The notes beneath the pieces are model-generated. The model had not been told where the DNA came from, did no database searches, and saw only the letters and a list, made by a program, of their open reading frames with translations. The position numbers were made by a program, and so were the translations under genes. From the NCBI GenBank assembly GCA_012934845.2, contig WNNJ02001749.1, positions 117,514 through 181,513 of the forward strand: a DNA stretch of 64,000 nt, written 5' to 3'. Below are positions 13,206 to 25,700 of the stretch, piece after piece (within the stretch, counting starts at the first letter, position 1; each line of letters starts with the position of its first letter). Source of the stretch: Pomphorhynchus laevis (Eukaryota > Acanthocephala > Palaeacanthocephala > Echinorhynchida > Pomphorhynchidae).

Positions 13206-14504
13206 ATGATTTCAAACTATTGGAAGTTTATTTATTTGATTATCAGAAACAAATACTTTACAGACAATAGCAATGGCAAATGCAAAACAAATAAAAATGA
13301 AGCCAATGAGCGTGCAAAACGGGTATCGCTCATACTCAATGTTCCTTTTAGTGTAGAGCCTTTATTAACATTGGGCTTTATGCAATGTCTGACCGTGTTT
13401 TTTGCAATGTTCACAATAGTGCCGTTACAGAGCGTGTTGTCTTCTATTCAATACAACAAGCGAATTTCTCGTCTCCGTATTAGCGCAATAGTGCTGGCAA
13501 CCATGATAACGGTTGGACTTGTGGATATGGATCGTTTGTATCATGCAGTCAGGGGTCAAAGCATAGTCAAAATTTATTTCATTTACAATGCTGTTGATCT
13601 AGCCGACAGACTGCTTGCCTCAATGGGCCAAGATATTATCGAATACGGATTTCATTCTGACGATCTGGGAGGTGATGACGACATGGTTTCGACGAAATTG
13701 TCAAAAACTCAAACATCACTCGGAGTTTGCTTAAAATACTTATTTGTTCTAGTATACTTGGTGCTCCATTCGTATCTGATTCTCTGCCAGGTCACTGCCT
13801 TGAACGTAGCTTTCAATTCGCACAACAAGGCCCTTTTCGCAGTATGGATTTCGAATAATTTCGCGGAGGTCAAGCAAGCGGTTTTCAAAAAGTTCGAACA
13901 CAGTGGACTACGTCGAATATGTCTGAATGATATTCGTGAACGAATACATTACCTGCTTTGTTTGTTAGCAATAAGCTTAAGAAATATGGCACAGTTTAAT
14001 TGGGTTATGACTTCATTTTACAAGGAAATACTTCCGTACGTTATTCTTTTATTTATCGCCGAATTGTTTGTCGATTATTTTAAGCACATAGCCGTTGCAA
14101 GATTTAATAATTTGAACGTATCCTACTATAATGATTACATAATTGAATTGTTGATAAACGACAGGCAGCCAAATGGGCTTAAAAAGGACGACGAACATAT
14201 CGATCCGGAGAGTTATGATTACATTAATCGGTGTTGTCGACTAATAAGCTTTAGCCTACTGCCCAGTGTCGTAGTCTTTAATCGTATTATCATATCGATT
14301 ACATCGCTAACTACTATTCAGATAATTGTCGGAATACCAATTGTCTTGATAATTTTCAGTATATGCTCACTTCTAAGTGAGTATGCTTTGTTTAAACTGA
14401 CAAAATCATTGGACGTTTATACGGATAAAAACAAAATACGGCATTCAACAAACTACTGCAAAAACGAACCGTATGATTACATAGAAGCGACCAAAAAAGA
14501 TTAA
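13206..14504 (+). CDS. TAPT1: TAPT1 family membrane protein
   Basis: A 432-residue polytopic membrane protein. It matches the TAPT1 (transmembrane anterior posterior transformation 1) family over the core domain. Visible hallmarks are RGQSIVKIYFIYNAVDLADR (from about residue 116) then GQDI, and LNVAFNSHNKAL followed by SNNFAEVKQAVFKKFE (about 200-230). Then come DIRERIHYLL and a late FVDYFKHIAVARFN. Several 20-residue hydrophobic segments agree with a multi-pass protein. Family members act in the endomembrane system and at the ciliary base; the role here is inferred by homology. The ATG at 13206 is the first in frame after an upstream TAA, and the conserved domain begins about residue 35. At 432 aa it is shorter than vertebrate TAPT1 (about 560), mainly at the termini. 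There is no intron in the coding region, unlike neighbouring DPH1. It is intact and converges with DPH1. Confidence 0.92.
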   Translation: MISNYWKFIYLIIRNKYFTDNSNGKCKTNKNEANERAKRVSLILNVPFSVEPLLTLGFMQCLTVFFAMFTIVPLQSVLSSIQYNKRISRLRISAIVLATMITVGLVDMDRLYHAVRGQSIVKIYFIYNAVDLADRLLASMGQDIIEYGFHSDDLGGDDDMVSTKLSKTQTSLGVCLKYLFVLVYLVLHSYLILCQVTALNVAFNSHNKALFAVWISNNFAEVKQAVFKKFEHSGLRRICLNDIRERIHYLLCLLAISLRNMAQFNWVMTSFYKEILPYVILLFIAELFVDYFKHIAVARFNNLNVSYYNDYIIELLINDRQPNGLKKDDEHIDPESYDYINRCCRLISFSLLPSVVVFNRIIISITSLTTIQIIVGIPIVLIIFSICSLLSEYALFKLTKSLDVYTDKNKIRHSTNYCKNEPYDYIEATKKD

Positions 14505-14955
14505 AATTTTAATGTTTATGTAAATTTCCATCATTCTTGTAACTGTTTTGTTACCTTAATAATTTCAAAGAAGATGATAAATTTATATGAAATGCGTATT
14601 CTTCCCTTATAAAAGAAATGATATAAAAATACTTATTTTACCTTTTGATAAAAGTTAAGTAAGTTACTGTACCGATAAAGAAAACTATCTGAATGTGGCA
14701 ATATCGACGGAGAACGGAAATTGATAGTGTTTACGATGAATGAAAATTAAACAAATCAAATTCCAACTGAAAATAAAATCTTGTTTTGCTCGTGAATACA
14801 CATAGATAAATTATAAATCTTTAATCTTATAAGATTGAAGTTTCGATTAAATTAGGTTTATTTTTAAAAAAGAATTAAATGTGTTAAATGTGTGTTTGAA
14901 ATTCATAGCATTTATAGTCTCACAGAGCGACAAAATATTAAAGTTTTAATTAAGA

Positions 14956-15029
14956 TAAATTATAATTGGCTTATAAATAATTTATTTATAAGCCAATTAT
15001 AATTTAATTGGCTTATAAATAAGCCAATT
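14956..15029. repeat. 25-bp perfect palindrome with a second nested copy
   Basis: Arms 14956-14980 and 14982-15006 are perfect reverse complements around a single central base, built on ATAATTGGCTTATAAATAA. Immediately after, AATTGGCTTAT/ATAAGCCAATT forms an 11-bp hairpin from the same words (15006-15029). It lies in the TAPT1-DPH1 convergent intergenic region. Confidence 0.8.
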
Positions 15030-15417
15030 ATTATAATTAATTATTATAGCTTATAATTTATTTATTATAAATTATAAATAACTACTTGACACCATCATTA
15101 GCCATATGATAAAAAACGAAATATTTTTGTTGTACTCTCAATAATGTTGAATTTAATAATGTTTTATTTTATATTTAATTTATAAAAGTGAGTAAAAATA
15201 ACTATATTTAGAACCCAAATTTTTTAAAAAGTAAATTATTAGCTAATTTTAGCTGAATACAAAGAATAAAGGTGATGACTAAAGCTTAATGTCATCTTAT
15301 TTCTAATATAAAATAAGTATATCAACTTAACGGAATAAACATGTTGGTATATTCACTAACATTTTATAGAATGCCAAATTAACAATCTAATCTATCAACA
15401 ATATAAAATAGCAAAAA

Positions 15418-15454
15418 TATAAAATAACAAGTTAAATTAACTTGTTATTTTATA
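15418..15454. repeat. 18-bp perfect palindrome
   Basis: Arms of 18 bp around one central base, built on AAAATAACAAGTTAA and its complement. A further direct ATAACAAGTTAA follows at 15452. Low sequence complexity reduces its significance. Confidence 0.65.
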
Positions 15455-16331
15455 ACAAGTTAAAATAGTAAATTAACTAAGTTAACTTACCAAGATATTT
15501 ATTTTATGCAAGATAGCATGTCGTTAACAAGCCAGACGATAATAAACCTGCATATTTTTTATTATAATGCATGATGCATATCCTATTTATATTTTAAACC
15601 CAATTATAATTTATTACATGAATACTGATCTAGTTAGCAGTCATTATTAATCGTGTTCTAACTGGATATAACTGTCAAATATTTCAATATGAATTATTAT
15701 AAAATTATCTAAATTTAAGGATTAAAATAATAGAGTAATCGATATTTTGCAAATTTAAATTTTTAGAATTTTAAAATGGAATGTAAAACGCGTGCAGTTA
15801 AAAAACGATAAAAATAAATATTTATTTATAGTACAGTTGTTTAAGTAATATGATTAGTTAGTTGAATAAATAATATTAAAATTTAACAAATTTTAATAAA
15901 TTCAACTTAATAAATTAAATTAATTATTAATTAACCATTAGTAAATTAAATTTATTTCCTTTAATTTTCATTAAATTATACGAATTAACTATTTGTTAAT
16001 TTTCAATCTAAGTTAATGCTTTCTCAATTTCGTGGTCTTAATTTTAATTCTTGTTCATACATCTACAATGAGCTTGAGTTTATTTCGCTCACATATAATT
16101 TGACTATAATTATAATATATTTAAATTTAATATAATATTAAAACTAATATCATTATATAGTATTAATAAATATATTAAAATTTAAAAATATATTAATTGG
16201 ATACCGATTACAATCTTTATTAAAAATCGAATATGATATTTTACGCCTAATTTTAATTTTGTTAATATTATATAAGCCAATTCAACCTGAAATGTAAAAA
16301 ATTCTTGAAGTTTAATAGAAATATAAAAATT

Positions 16332-16759
16332 TCAATTTTTTAAATGCTGGTTTCTCTTGAACATTCTAACTGAACGATTGCTTTTATTATTAGGAGTCCA
16401 ATCTCCACCACTGTCGAAGGCGTAAAAGTCCATTGGATATATCTTCTTCCATTCCGTTTTTCTTAAACATACCATAGCCTAAACCTGATTTATAAAAATA
16501 CCATTCTATAATTAAGTCAAAATCAAACCTCATATGGATTAAGAATCGGTTTATTAAAACATACACCCCAGTCAATTGATAATCGTGGACATGCAATTTG
16601 AATCCAACTAATTCATTCAATTAGTGTTTAGAAACATTAAAGAATAAATTTAAATTACCAATCAACCGTAGATACTAATCCAAAAAGTGTGTTATCAATT
16701 TCACTAAGAATGCAAACAAAATATTCGACGTCTGATTCGGTCAATGCGTTTTCAATATT
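16332..16759 (-). CDS. DPH1: DPH1 exons 7-9
   Basis: Exon 7 (16759-16659) encodes NIENAL...[11 protein letters not shown]. Exon 8 (16607-16529) encodes [14 protein letters not shown] and NPYE with the third cluster cysteine. Exon 9 (16478-16332) encodes [20 protein letters not shown] and ends at TGA 16334-16332. The two introns are only 51 nt (16608-16658) and 50 nt (16479-16528), with GTAATT and GTTTGA donors. Reading straight through is blocked by stops, so splicing is required. Phase joins TG|T and GAG|GCT fit the family sequence exactly. Confidence 0.93.
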
Positions 16760-19700
16760 CTAGAACAGAAGAATTAAAGTCACCGTGATATTATCGACTT
16801 GTCTATAAGTATTTTGTGCTAATATTATGAAATTGCAAGAATATATCAGATTATTGACAACAAGAAAATACTTGTACAAATTATTAACGAATGGTATTAT
16901 TAATATTTATTCTCAAGAGAACACTTTGTCGTCGGGTACTCCAAAGCTTTAGACTGTCATTTTCTACTTGAAAAACTTAATTCAAAACATGACATCTCCA
17001 GACCCTTCCTCGACAAATTAATGTTGTTGCCAAATGAATAAGTCATCTGTGATATTGTGCCCTTCTCCCCTCCAATCACTAAACACAAATTAGTTCTGAT
17101 AAGGGACCCACTAAGTATGCGTATTTACTTTCTGTTTGTTAGAGATGTACCAGCTTGATTGCAATCGATAACCCCCACACCAAAATCCTTCTCTTCGGCA
17201 ACGACCTTATACTCTAATCGCATAAACCCTAACTGACCGACTTCACTTTATAATGTAACAAAAACAGATACAATGCCAATATAAAAAGACCAAAGTCATC
17301 AAATATAGCCGTGATGGTCGCCTAGCTACGTACGATAAACTTTCGTTAAATTGCCTATCCATCAGATTCATCAACTCATATAAATATCTAGGTGGTCATC
17401 TTATCTTAAAATGGTCATTTCGACTTCACTTAGAACAAAATGTGTGGTCGACCACAAACTATATCGAAAACTTTCAACTTCATCCTTAAACGGCGCTCTT
17501 CAACTCTTTAATGTTATGCTAGAACCCGTGATAACTTACGCCTACTTGTAATATAATATGATCTTTCAATAATCAACTTCAAACAATTAAACGTTTGTGA
17601 ATGACATTTCATCAAAAGAGCCCTTGTATTATCATCCCAAAATACATTCAACTACTTTTGTAACTATGACCTCTATCAATAAAACTATCGACAACATATT
17701 CGTCTCCCTGAAACACTCGCATTCAAATAACACATAGCACAATTTAAACCTAATATTTTTGCAACCAACCACGATTTAATAGCATCCGCAACTTGTTTGC
17801 AACTACTAGTATATAAATCACACAAATAAGATCAGGTAACTGAGTCTACGTATTTTATACTATTTATAAATTAAAAACAATGTTAAACGCGCAAGTTTAA
17901 TGAACGTGCAACTCGACGAAACAATATATTATTCTTTGTAAGTAAATTGTTTTAATTCTAAGAAAAAATTTCATTTGCTTTCCTATATCAAGTTAAAATT
18001 TAAAATTGAAATTTATAATACAAGTCAATTTTTATGAATTGACTAATAAATAACATATTATTTATCAGAATAAGGATTAGAGGTCATCAGATGAACTGAT
18101 ATGTTATCAGATTTTGGCTCCTAATCCTCAACCAAACATATCAGCGTGGCTAAATACATGCTAATTTCGTATTTCCTCTGATAAAATTTGATTATCTAGT
18201 ATATTTTTCTAATGCAAATTATATTATTTATCATCTATCCGTAAAAATTCCTCCTAATAGTTTAAATTTTCCGCTTAATGTCTTTATGCCTTTGTTTATA
18301 TTCAGTACAATCCATTTTTAATTAATGATCAAATCAGCTACCTGTACCTACGTATTTTATATTATATATAAATAAAGCATAATTTAAAATTTAAACAATA
18401 TATATAATAGAATGAATAATTGCATACACGAGCGAATATCATCATTTTGTCGGCTTCATCAATTATCCTCGTGTGAATTCTTTAATCCTAGATGCAGCAC
18501 TGTACACTACAATCAGCGTAGGTGGACCTCATCAGCAGTGAGCCTACGCCTACATTTCGTGTTTCGGTCCTTTAATGATCTGCTGAAATTTTCCTCTGCT
18601 GCCTTTCTGTAAAAACAAACGATACAGTTTGTAAGGAAAACATTTCCACTTGTGCAAACTGTACGTTGTTTCCGTCTTTTGTAACAAAATGACGGAGATA
18701 GCACTACAGTTGCCGGAAACAACCGACAATCTGTCTTTTGAATCTTCTTGACAGGAAACCGGAATCTGCCAGGTTAATAGAATGAATAATTGCATACACG
18801 AGCGAATATCATCATTTGGTCGGCTTCATCAATTATCCTCGTGTGAATTCTTTAATCCTAGATGCAGCACTGTACACTACAATCAGCGTAGGTGGACCTC
18901 ATCAGCAGTGAGCCTACGCCTACATTTCGTGTTTCGGTCCTTTAATGATCTGCTGAAATTTTCCTCTGCTGCCTTTCTGTAAAAACAAACGATACAGTTT
19001 GTAAGGAAAACATTTCCACTTGTGCAAACTGTACGTTGTTTCCGTCTTTTGTAACAAAATGACGGAGATAGCACTACAGTTGCCGGAAACAACCGACAAT
19101 CTGTCTTTTGAATCTTCTTGACAGGAAACCGGAATCTGCCAGGTTAATAGAATGAATAATTGCATACACGAGCGAATATCATCATTTGGTCGGCTTCATC
19201 AATTATCCTCGTGTGAATTCTTTAATCCTAGATGCAGCACTATGCACTACAATCAGCGTAGGTGGACCTCATCAGCAGTGAGCCTACGCCTACATTTCGT
19301 GTTTCGGTCCTTTAATGATCTGCTGAAATTTTCCTCTGCTGCCTTTCTGTAAAAACAAACGATACAGTTTGTAAGGAAAACATTTCCACTTGTGCAAACT
19401 GTACGTTGTTTCCGTCTTTTGTAACAAAATGACGGAGATAGCACTACAGTTGCAGGAAACAACCGACAATCTGTCTTTTGAATCTTCTTGACAGGAAACC
19501 GGAATCTGCCAGGTTAATAGAATGAATAATTGCATACACGAGCGAACTGTATCGTTTTCCTTACAAACTGTATCGTTTGTTTTTACAGAAAGGCAGCAGA
19601 GGAAAATTTCAGCAGATCATTAAAGGACCGAAACACGAAATGTAGGCGTAGGCTCACTGCTGATGAGGTCCACCTACGCTGATTGTAGTGTACAGTGCTG

Positions 19701-22700
19701 CATCTAGGATTAAAGAATTCACACGAGGATAATTGATGAAGCCGACCAAATATATATAATATTTTATAAAATTTATATTAATATAAAGTTAGAATTTAAA
19801 ATAAAATCAATTTTTATGAATTGACTAATAAATAACAAACTATGAATCAGAATAAGGAATAAAGGTCTCAGAAGAAACTGCTATGTTATCGGTTTTCGTC
19901 CCTTGATAGTATCTTACACCTCCTGAAGAAGGTGTAGGGTTCTTTCCACAAATCCATATGCTCATCATGGAACATAAAGATTTTGATTTTAAAATCCATA
20001 TGCTTATTGTATCAGTATTTATAAATTTACGCTTATAAGTAGTTAGTTCATCGATACACTCCAAACAAATGATCGATAAGAACATTGGGCTTTAATCCAT
20101 GCAGTTTGGTTAAAGACAGATGTCAAATATATTTCAGCATCAACCTCAACCTACATATTTATGTTTCTTGTAAACAAACTACGGACACTAGATAATAGCG
20201 GTTTTATTTTACATTATATTGCAACGGATGTCGATGACTATTAAGTAGGTAATTCACTGCCTTATTAACTTCAACTTCAATTGTCTAGTTGATAAAAGTT
20301 TAAGCTGACAGGTCATCATACCACAAGCCTAATAGGCCGTATTGAACAATCAGTAGATACACCGTGTAATTTTTAATAAAAAATTGGTTAGAAGTTTTTG
20401 AAACATGGGCTACAATTGATTAATCAGTTCAGCTAATTGAGTTTACATATTTTATATTATTTATAAATTAAAAAAAATAATGCTGAAAAAATAATAAATG
20501 ATTGTGTTTAGATTGGGTAAAAGCATGGAAATCAATAAAATCAATATCCACGATTGTTAAAAATTGTAATTTAGTCTAGTTATTATGCCAAATGCATTTG
20601 GATTCGTAGATTTAGAATTACTAGCAATATAAGAATACATAAGGATCTTAGCCATGAAGAACGAATACAACTAAGATCGGCTAAATCTAAAAACGATTTA
20701 GATACAACTACATCAAAGGCTGAAAATTTTCGACATGTGAGACACCTACAAGTATTATGGTGGGATCCGGTGCTTCTCATTTCTCATTTACAGAATCAAT
20801 AGTATATTCACCACAAGTAACCACGTCAAAATTTAATTATCCTACTATGTTTTATTGCAATGCTAATCGTCTGTATAACAAAATAGATGAAATTTCATTA
20901 ATTATAAACAACAGCGAACCCGTGGATATTGCTTTAATAACTGAAATCTGGTTCTCAGAACATATAATAGATAATATGAACATAACAGATTACAAATTGT
21001 TTTCGGTGTATCGCCTGGATAGAGAAGGAGGTGGTGTGTGCTTACATAAGACATAATTCAGATTGTGAAGTTACAGAGACATCTAGATTTATGTCCACTT
21101 ATCTCGAATATTTAATTCTTTCGTTTTCGAAAAAAGTTAAAAATCGGAAACTTTCCTGTACAATTATGCTGGCTGATCACCCATCGAACACCGACTCGCA
21201 AGCAGCTCAACAAAAATTGGAGACGATTATATATAATATAATATATTCCAGCAAATATCAAATGGTATTAGGCGATTTTAATAGGATTCCACTTGATTCA
21301 TATGCTTGTCATCACGGATTATTACAGTTAGTTAAATTTAACACTCGAAACAACGTCATCTTGGATAAAATCTTCACAAATATAGAACATTACCATAACC
21401 AGGTTAAAAAATGTTCACTGCTAGGAAATTCAGACCATTGTGCGATCCGTATTGGAAATAATTACAAAATAAAGCGTTTCGAAGTTCGGAAATTAACTTT
21501 ATGGGATAAACGAGCGAACAACTTAATTAACTTAAGGAATAAGGTAAGCGAATTAACAATCAACATCTCAAATTGGACTTGTGAAAATTTTGACATTATC
21601 AACAATAAACTTAATGACTACTTCTCTAGTTCTATTCCATGTAAAAAAGTACGTATAAATTCAAGAGATCCAACGTGGATCACACCACTGATCAAGGAAT
21701 TGCAGAAGCGAAAAGACCGAGCTTACCGGAGTGGCAATTCTGAAATGTCCAAACAAATTAACAATAGACTGTCAAATCTAATACCTATAGCAAAATCGTG
21801 CTGGTTTAAAAAGCAATTATGCATAAATCGTGGTGGTTCTCTATGGAAAGGAGTAAATACAATTAGAAAGCAGGCACCTATATCGGAGTTTGATGAACTC
21901 ACGGATGAAAGACTTAAAGCGACAGTCAACCTTATCAATTCTAATTTAACAAATGGAATCTTAACAGAGCATAATAACAGCTGAATCATCACATTTGATG
22001 ATCATATTTCTAACTTTGATCAATTTATGGACACAATTTCACCGCTGGAAGTACACTCGACAATATTAAAGATAAGGAAAAACAAATCATGTGGGCCAGG
22101 TATGCCTATATGGGCTCTACATGAATTAACTGATTTATTAGCAGAACCTCTTTCACTTATGTTTACCTCCATATTCATAATAAGAATTGTTGAAAGTTGC
22201 TTAAAACAGTCTATGGTTCGCTTGATAACCAAAGACAAATTACCTATCACAATCGACAATGTTAGGCCCATAAGTCTAGTACCGGCTATAGCAAAAGTTC
22301 TAGAGATGTGTTTTAAAGAGAGATTTTTGGATAAATACATAACTACGGTATCCAACTCTCAATTTGCTTTCGAACCTAACAGCAGTGCTACGAACGCCCT
22401 TGTCGCGATTAATGAACGAATGCTAAAAGAACTTGACTCATCAAGCTGTCCCGTAGTACAAATTATTCAGGTCGGTATTTCAAAAGCCTTCGATTGTGTA
22501 AATCATCACATTTTAATCAGCAAGTTAGTTAAAAACAACTTCCCATACTGGCAGATAGCCTTTATTTCTTCATATTTACTAGATAGAACTCAACATGTAG
22601 GTTACAAAGAGATAGTTTCAGAGAGTTATACAATGTCAATCGGAGTACCTCAAGGAAGCGCGTTATCGCCGTTTTTGGATAGGTATGCAACTTTCACCGC

Positions 22701-25700
22701 CAAGATAATTTCTGGAAGGAAGAAAAAATCACTGCTCGCATTCAATGTTACATTATTAATACCAACTTCAACTTTTATACGAAATATAAATACTTGTATA
22801 AAATAACAGATTTTGATAACTATAAGCTAATATTCTACAAAATATAAAGTGAAAATAGCAACTTAATAAACACTAACGCCAAAATAAGTATAAAATACCT
22901 TTGTTACTTTTGCGGATCCTTGACGACCAAGTGTGCTGCGGATCACAGCAAACCTCTTCGATTTTTTCGCAATTTCTATTTGTGATTTACGAGTGATTTG
23001 CATCTGCGTGTGATCGTATCGTTCAATGGTAAATTTATTTGCGTATGGATCGTATCTAATGTGTATAGATAGAGGAAATACATAAGGAGTTGTAATGATG
23101 TTCTTAATGATTTATTAAATTCTAGCGAAAACAAAAGTATACGTTGAACTCGCATATGCGGCTAATAATCGGGTTATAGCTTTGACGCGCTCAAACATCA
23201 TTTAATTCAGAAAAATCATAATCGAATATATAAACTTCAAGTTTATCCATTGCCTTGCAATTATTTCGATATGCCAAAATTAGTATTTAAAAGTATACAG
23301 TTTTAAAAATTTATAAATATCTACAATAAAAAATATTTAATTAAATATCTAAAAACACATACCTAAAGATAAATCTTAATAACACATTTTTCAATTAATT
23401 TTTTTAACAGTATTTTTCATTTTTAAAAATTTTATAGAAGATTAAATTATAAATTTAATTTTATTAAATTAAAAAAATTTAATATTTTTTTGAAATTTGA
23501 ACGTTCACACGGTTTACAAACCAACACTAGCTCAAATCACAATTAAAGGATCTAGCAATCATATATCCATGTATTGACAAATTAAAAAAAACTATTGACG
23601 TAGTCATTTAACAACGATGAAATTGATGGGTATGCAATATACATTAACATGCGGTCATAGTAGTTCCCTTTCGTTATTAAAGTGCAATGAACATTGAAAA
23701 TCTCCGATTACATACATCCACGACGTCTTGTATGGTTTAAATCGATTTGTATAACGCCATCGCATGATTGGTAGATAAGCTGGTTTGCTTCTTCAGTCTC
23801 GAATTTAAAAATTTCTTCAGAATTTACACGTTTATTTTCTGGAAACTATTAATTACATAAATTTAAATATTAAATGATGACAAAACATTCCGTAGTTAGA
23901 ATGAAAATACGAATTTTGATTCCGAAAATTTGTATTTTCCTTAAAAATGCTCAGCAAAATAATTTATTTAAATTATTTAGAATAATTTAAATTATTTAGA
24001 TAAGTGAATAAATTTTACTAGTTCGAAATAGAAATAATAACTATAATGTATATTATAGTTAGGCTGGCTGGTCCAGTTGTGTAGATATACATTTATGTAT
24101 ATTACTTTTGGTAGGGGATCGTATTCTAACGATCTATTAGAAACCTACCTAGTTGTGTGTGATCCGCTAGCCGGATCACTGTTTTTCATGCTGCCACTTG
24201 CAATGAATGTTTTTAATTGTACTTGATTGCATTTGTGAGATGAAATTTCTTTCAGCTCACATCCTAGTGGATGTGACGTTAAATCGCGAACAGACGTCCT
24301 GAGTTAAAATCCGATCAGCATCAGTGTACGAAGAAAGCAGATAATAAGGGTCGAAACGTGAAATGTAGGTCTGGGTCAGCAGCTGATGAGACCCACCCAG
24401 ACTGATTAGTAGCGTCCTGCTGTATCAAAAATAAGATGAATACCTGTGAGGATAATATCGTGCCACAACCAGAAAGAAATTTCAGCCCACAGATGCAATC
24501 AAGTACAATTAAAAGCATATCTAACAAGAAATAAACCATCAAGTAAATATAAATATATGAATAAAATTGAATTAATAAGCTTTAAATATTTTGATAAATC
24601 AAAATTATTTAAAAGTAGGGTAATCTATATTTAGACAAGTAAAAGGTGTTCCAATGGAGGTAATTGTAACCCAATTATAGCTGACTTGTTTTTAAGCTTT
24701 ATAGAATATGAATTTGTTCATAACTGTTTTAAAATAAATCTAAACAATATAAATATATAAAATATATGTTTAGATGTGTTGATGATATATGTGTATTTAA
24801 TTCTAGCAATTTTTATTCAATAAGCGAACAAATTTATCCCGGTAGCCTCATTCTTAATAAAACTAATATTAATGATAAAGAAGGTGTATATCTTGATATG
24901 AACATTAAATTAACATCAATTAAAACTACTATTAATTTATATCGTAAATATGACATATTTAAATTTACAAGAAACATATTTTCGCATGAGCATTCATGCA
25001 TACCATATAATTTAAAATATAAACAATTAAATAATGAAATTTTAAGAATTGCAACAATATGTAATAATATTGGATTTCCTTCAAAATCATTTAAATAATT
25101 TAATAAATACATATTTTAAACTAGGATACATATTATAAATAATTAAATATATAAATAAACACAATAATATTTAAAATAATTTTAAAATCATTAGCGGAAA
25201 ATGTTTATGGATGTATAATAAATAATATACCTTGTATTAAAACAGGATACTATTTAATCAAATTTGATAAGAGGAAATACGTTCTTAACACGTATTCGGC
25301 CCAGTTGCTATGTTGGGTAGATGAGTTAGGGGCCGAAACCTGATAGCATAGCAGTTCCTCGTGATGAAGTCTAATCCTTATTCTGATACAACGTCTGTTA
25401 TTTATTAGTCAATTCATAAAAATGATTTTTATTTTAACTTTCAATTTTTTTATTTTAACTTGATATATAAATATCAACTTGTTATATAAAATCTTATTTA
25501 AAAATTATTTATTATTCATTATTAATATTAATATATATTTAGTATTATTTTTTAATTTATAAAATATGTAAACTCAATTAGCTGAACTGATTAATCAATT
25601 GTAGTTCATGTTTCAAAAACTTCTAGCCCATTGTTTATTAAAAATTACACGGTGTATCTACTGATCGTTCAATACGGCCTATTAAGCTTGTGGAATGATG

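Larger units (their letters stand above)
14505..16331. other. Intergenic region between TAPT1 and DPH1 3' ends
   Basis: Very AT-rich, with two strong palindromes described separately. It must hold both 3' UTRs and polyadenylation sites. Several AATAAA-like words occur (for example near 14770), but none can be chosen with confidence. Confidence 0.5.
20583..22676 (+). mobile_element. CR1/Jockey-like LINE, 3' end missing
   Basis: Plus-strand, in DPH1 intron 6. It begins with an ORF1 tail (frame around 20620-20700 reading [19 protein letters not shown]). An APE-type endonuclease and RT follow. Homology stops at about 22676, right after the RT motif [10 protein letters not shown], so the catalytic FADD region and everything 3' are absent. 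That is the opposite of the usual 5' truncation and implies a later deletion or rearrangement. Some frames are broken. Confidence 0.8.

Noticed and set aside
18412-19535. Repeated small ORFs of 66, 69 and 81 codons
   Set aside because: They are products of the 370-bp tandem duplication on both strands. The same DNA also encodes the hammerhead-like core, and there is no sign of protein constraint.
22649-22806. Minus-strand frame ([16 protein letters not shown]) resembling the DPH1 LSEI region
   Set aside because: The true exon with [11 protein letters not shown] is at 16659-16759 and joins exon 6 in phase. The resemblance here is short and out of phase.
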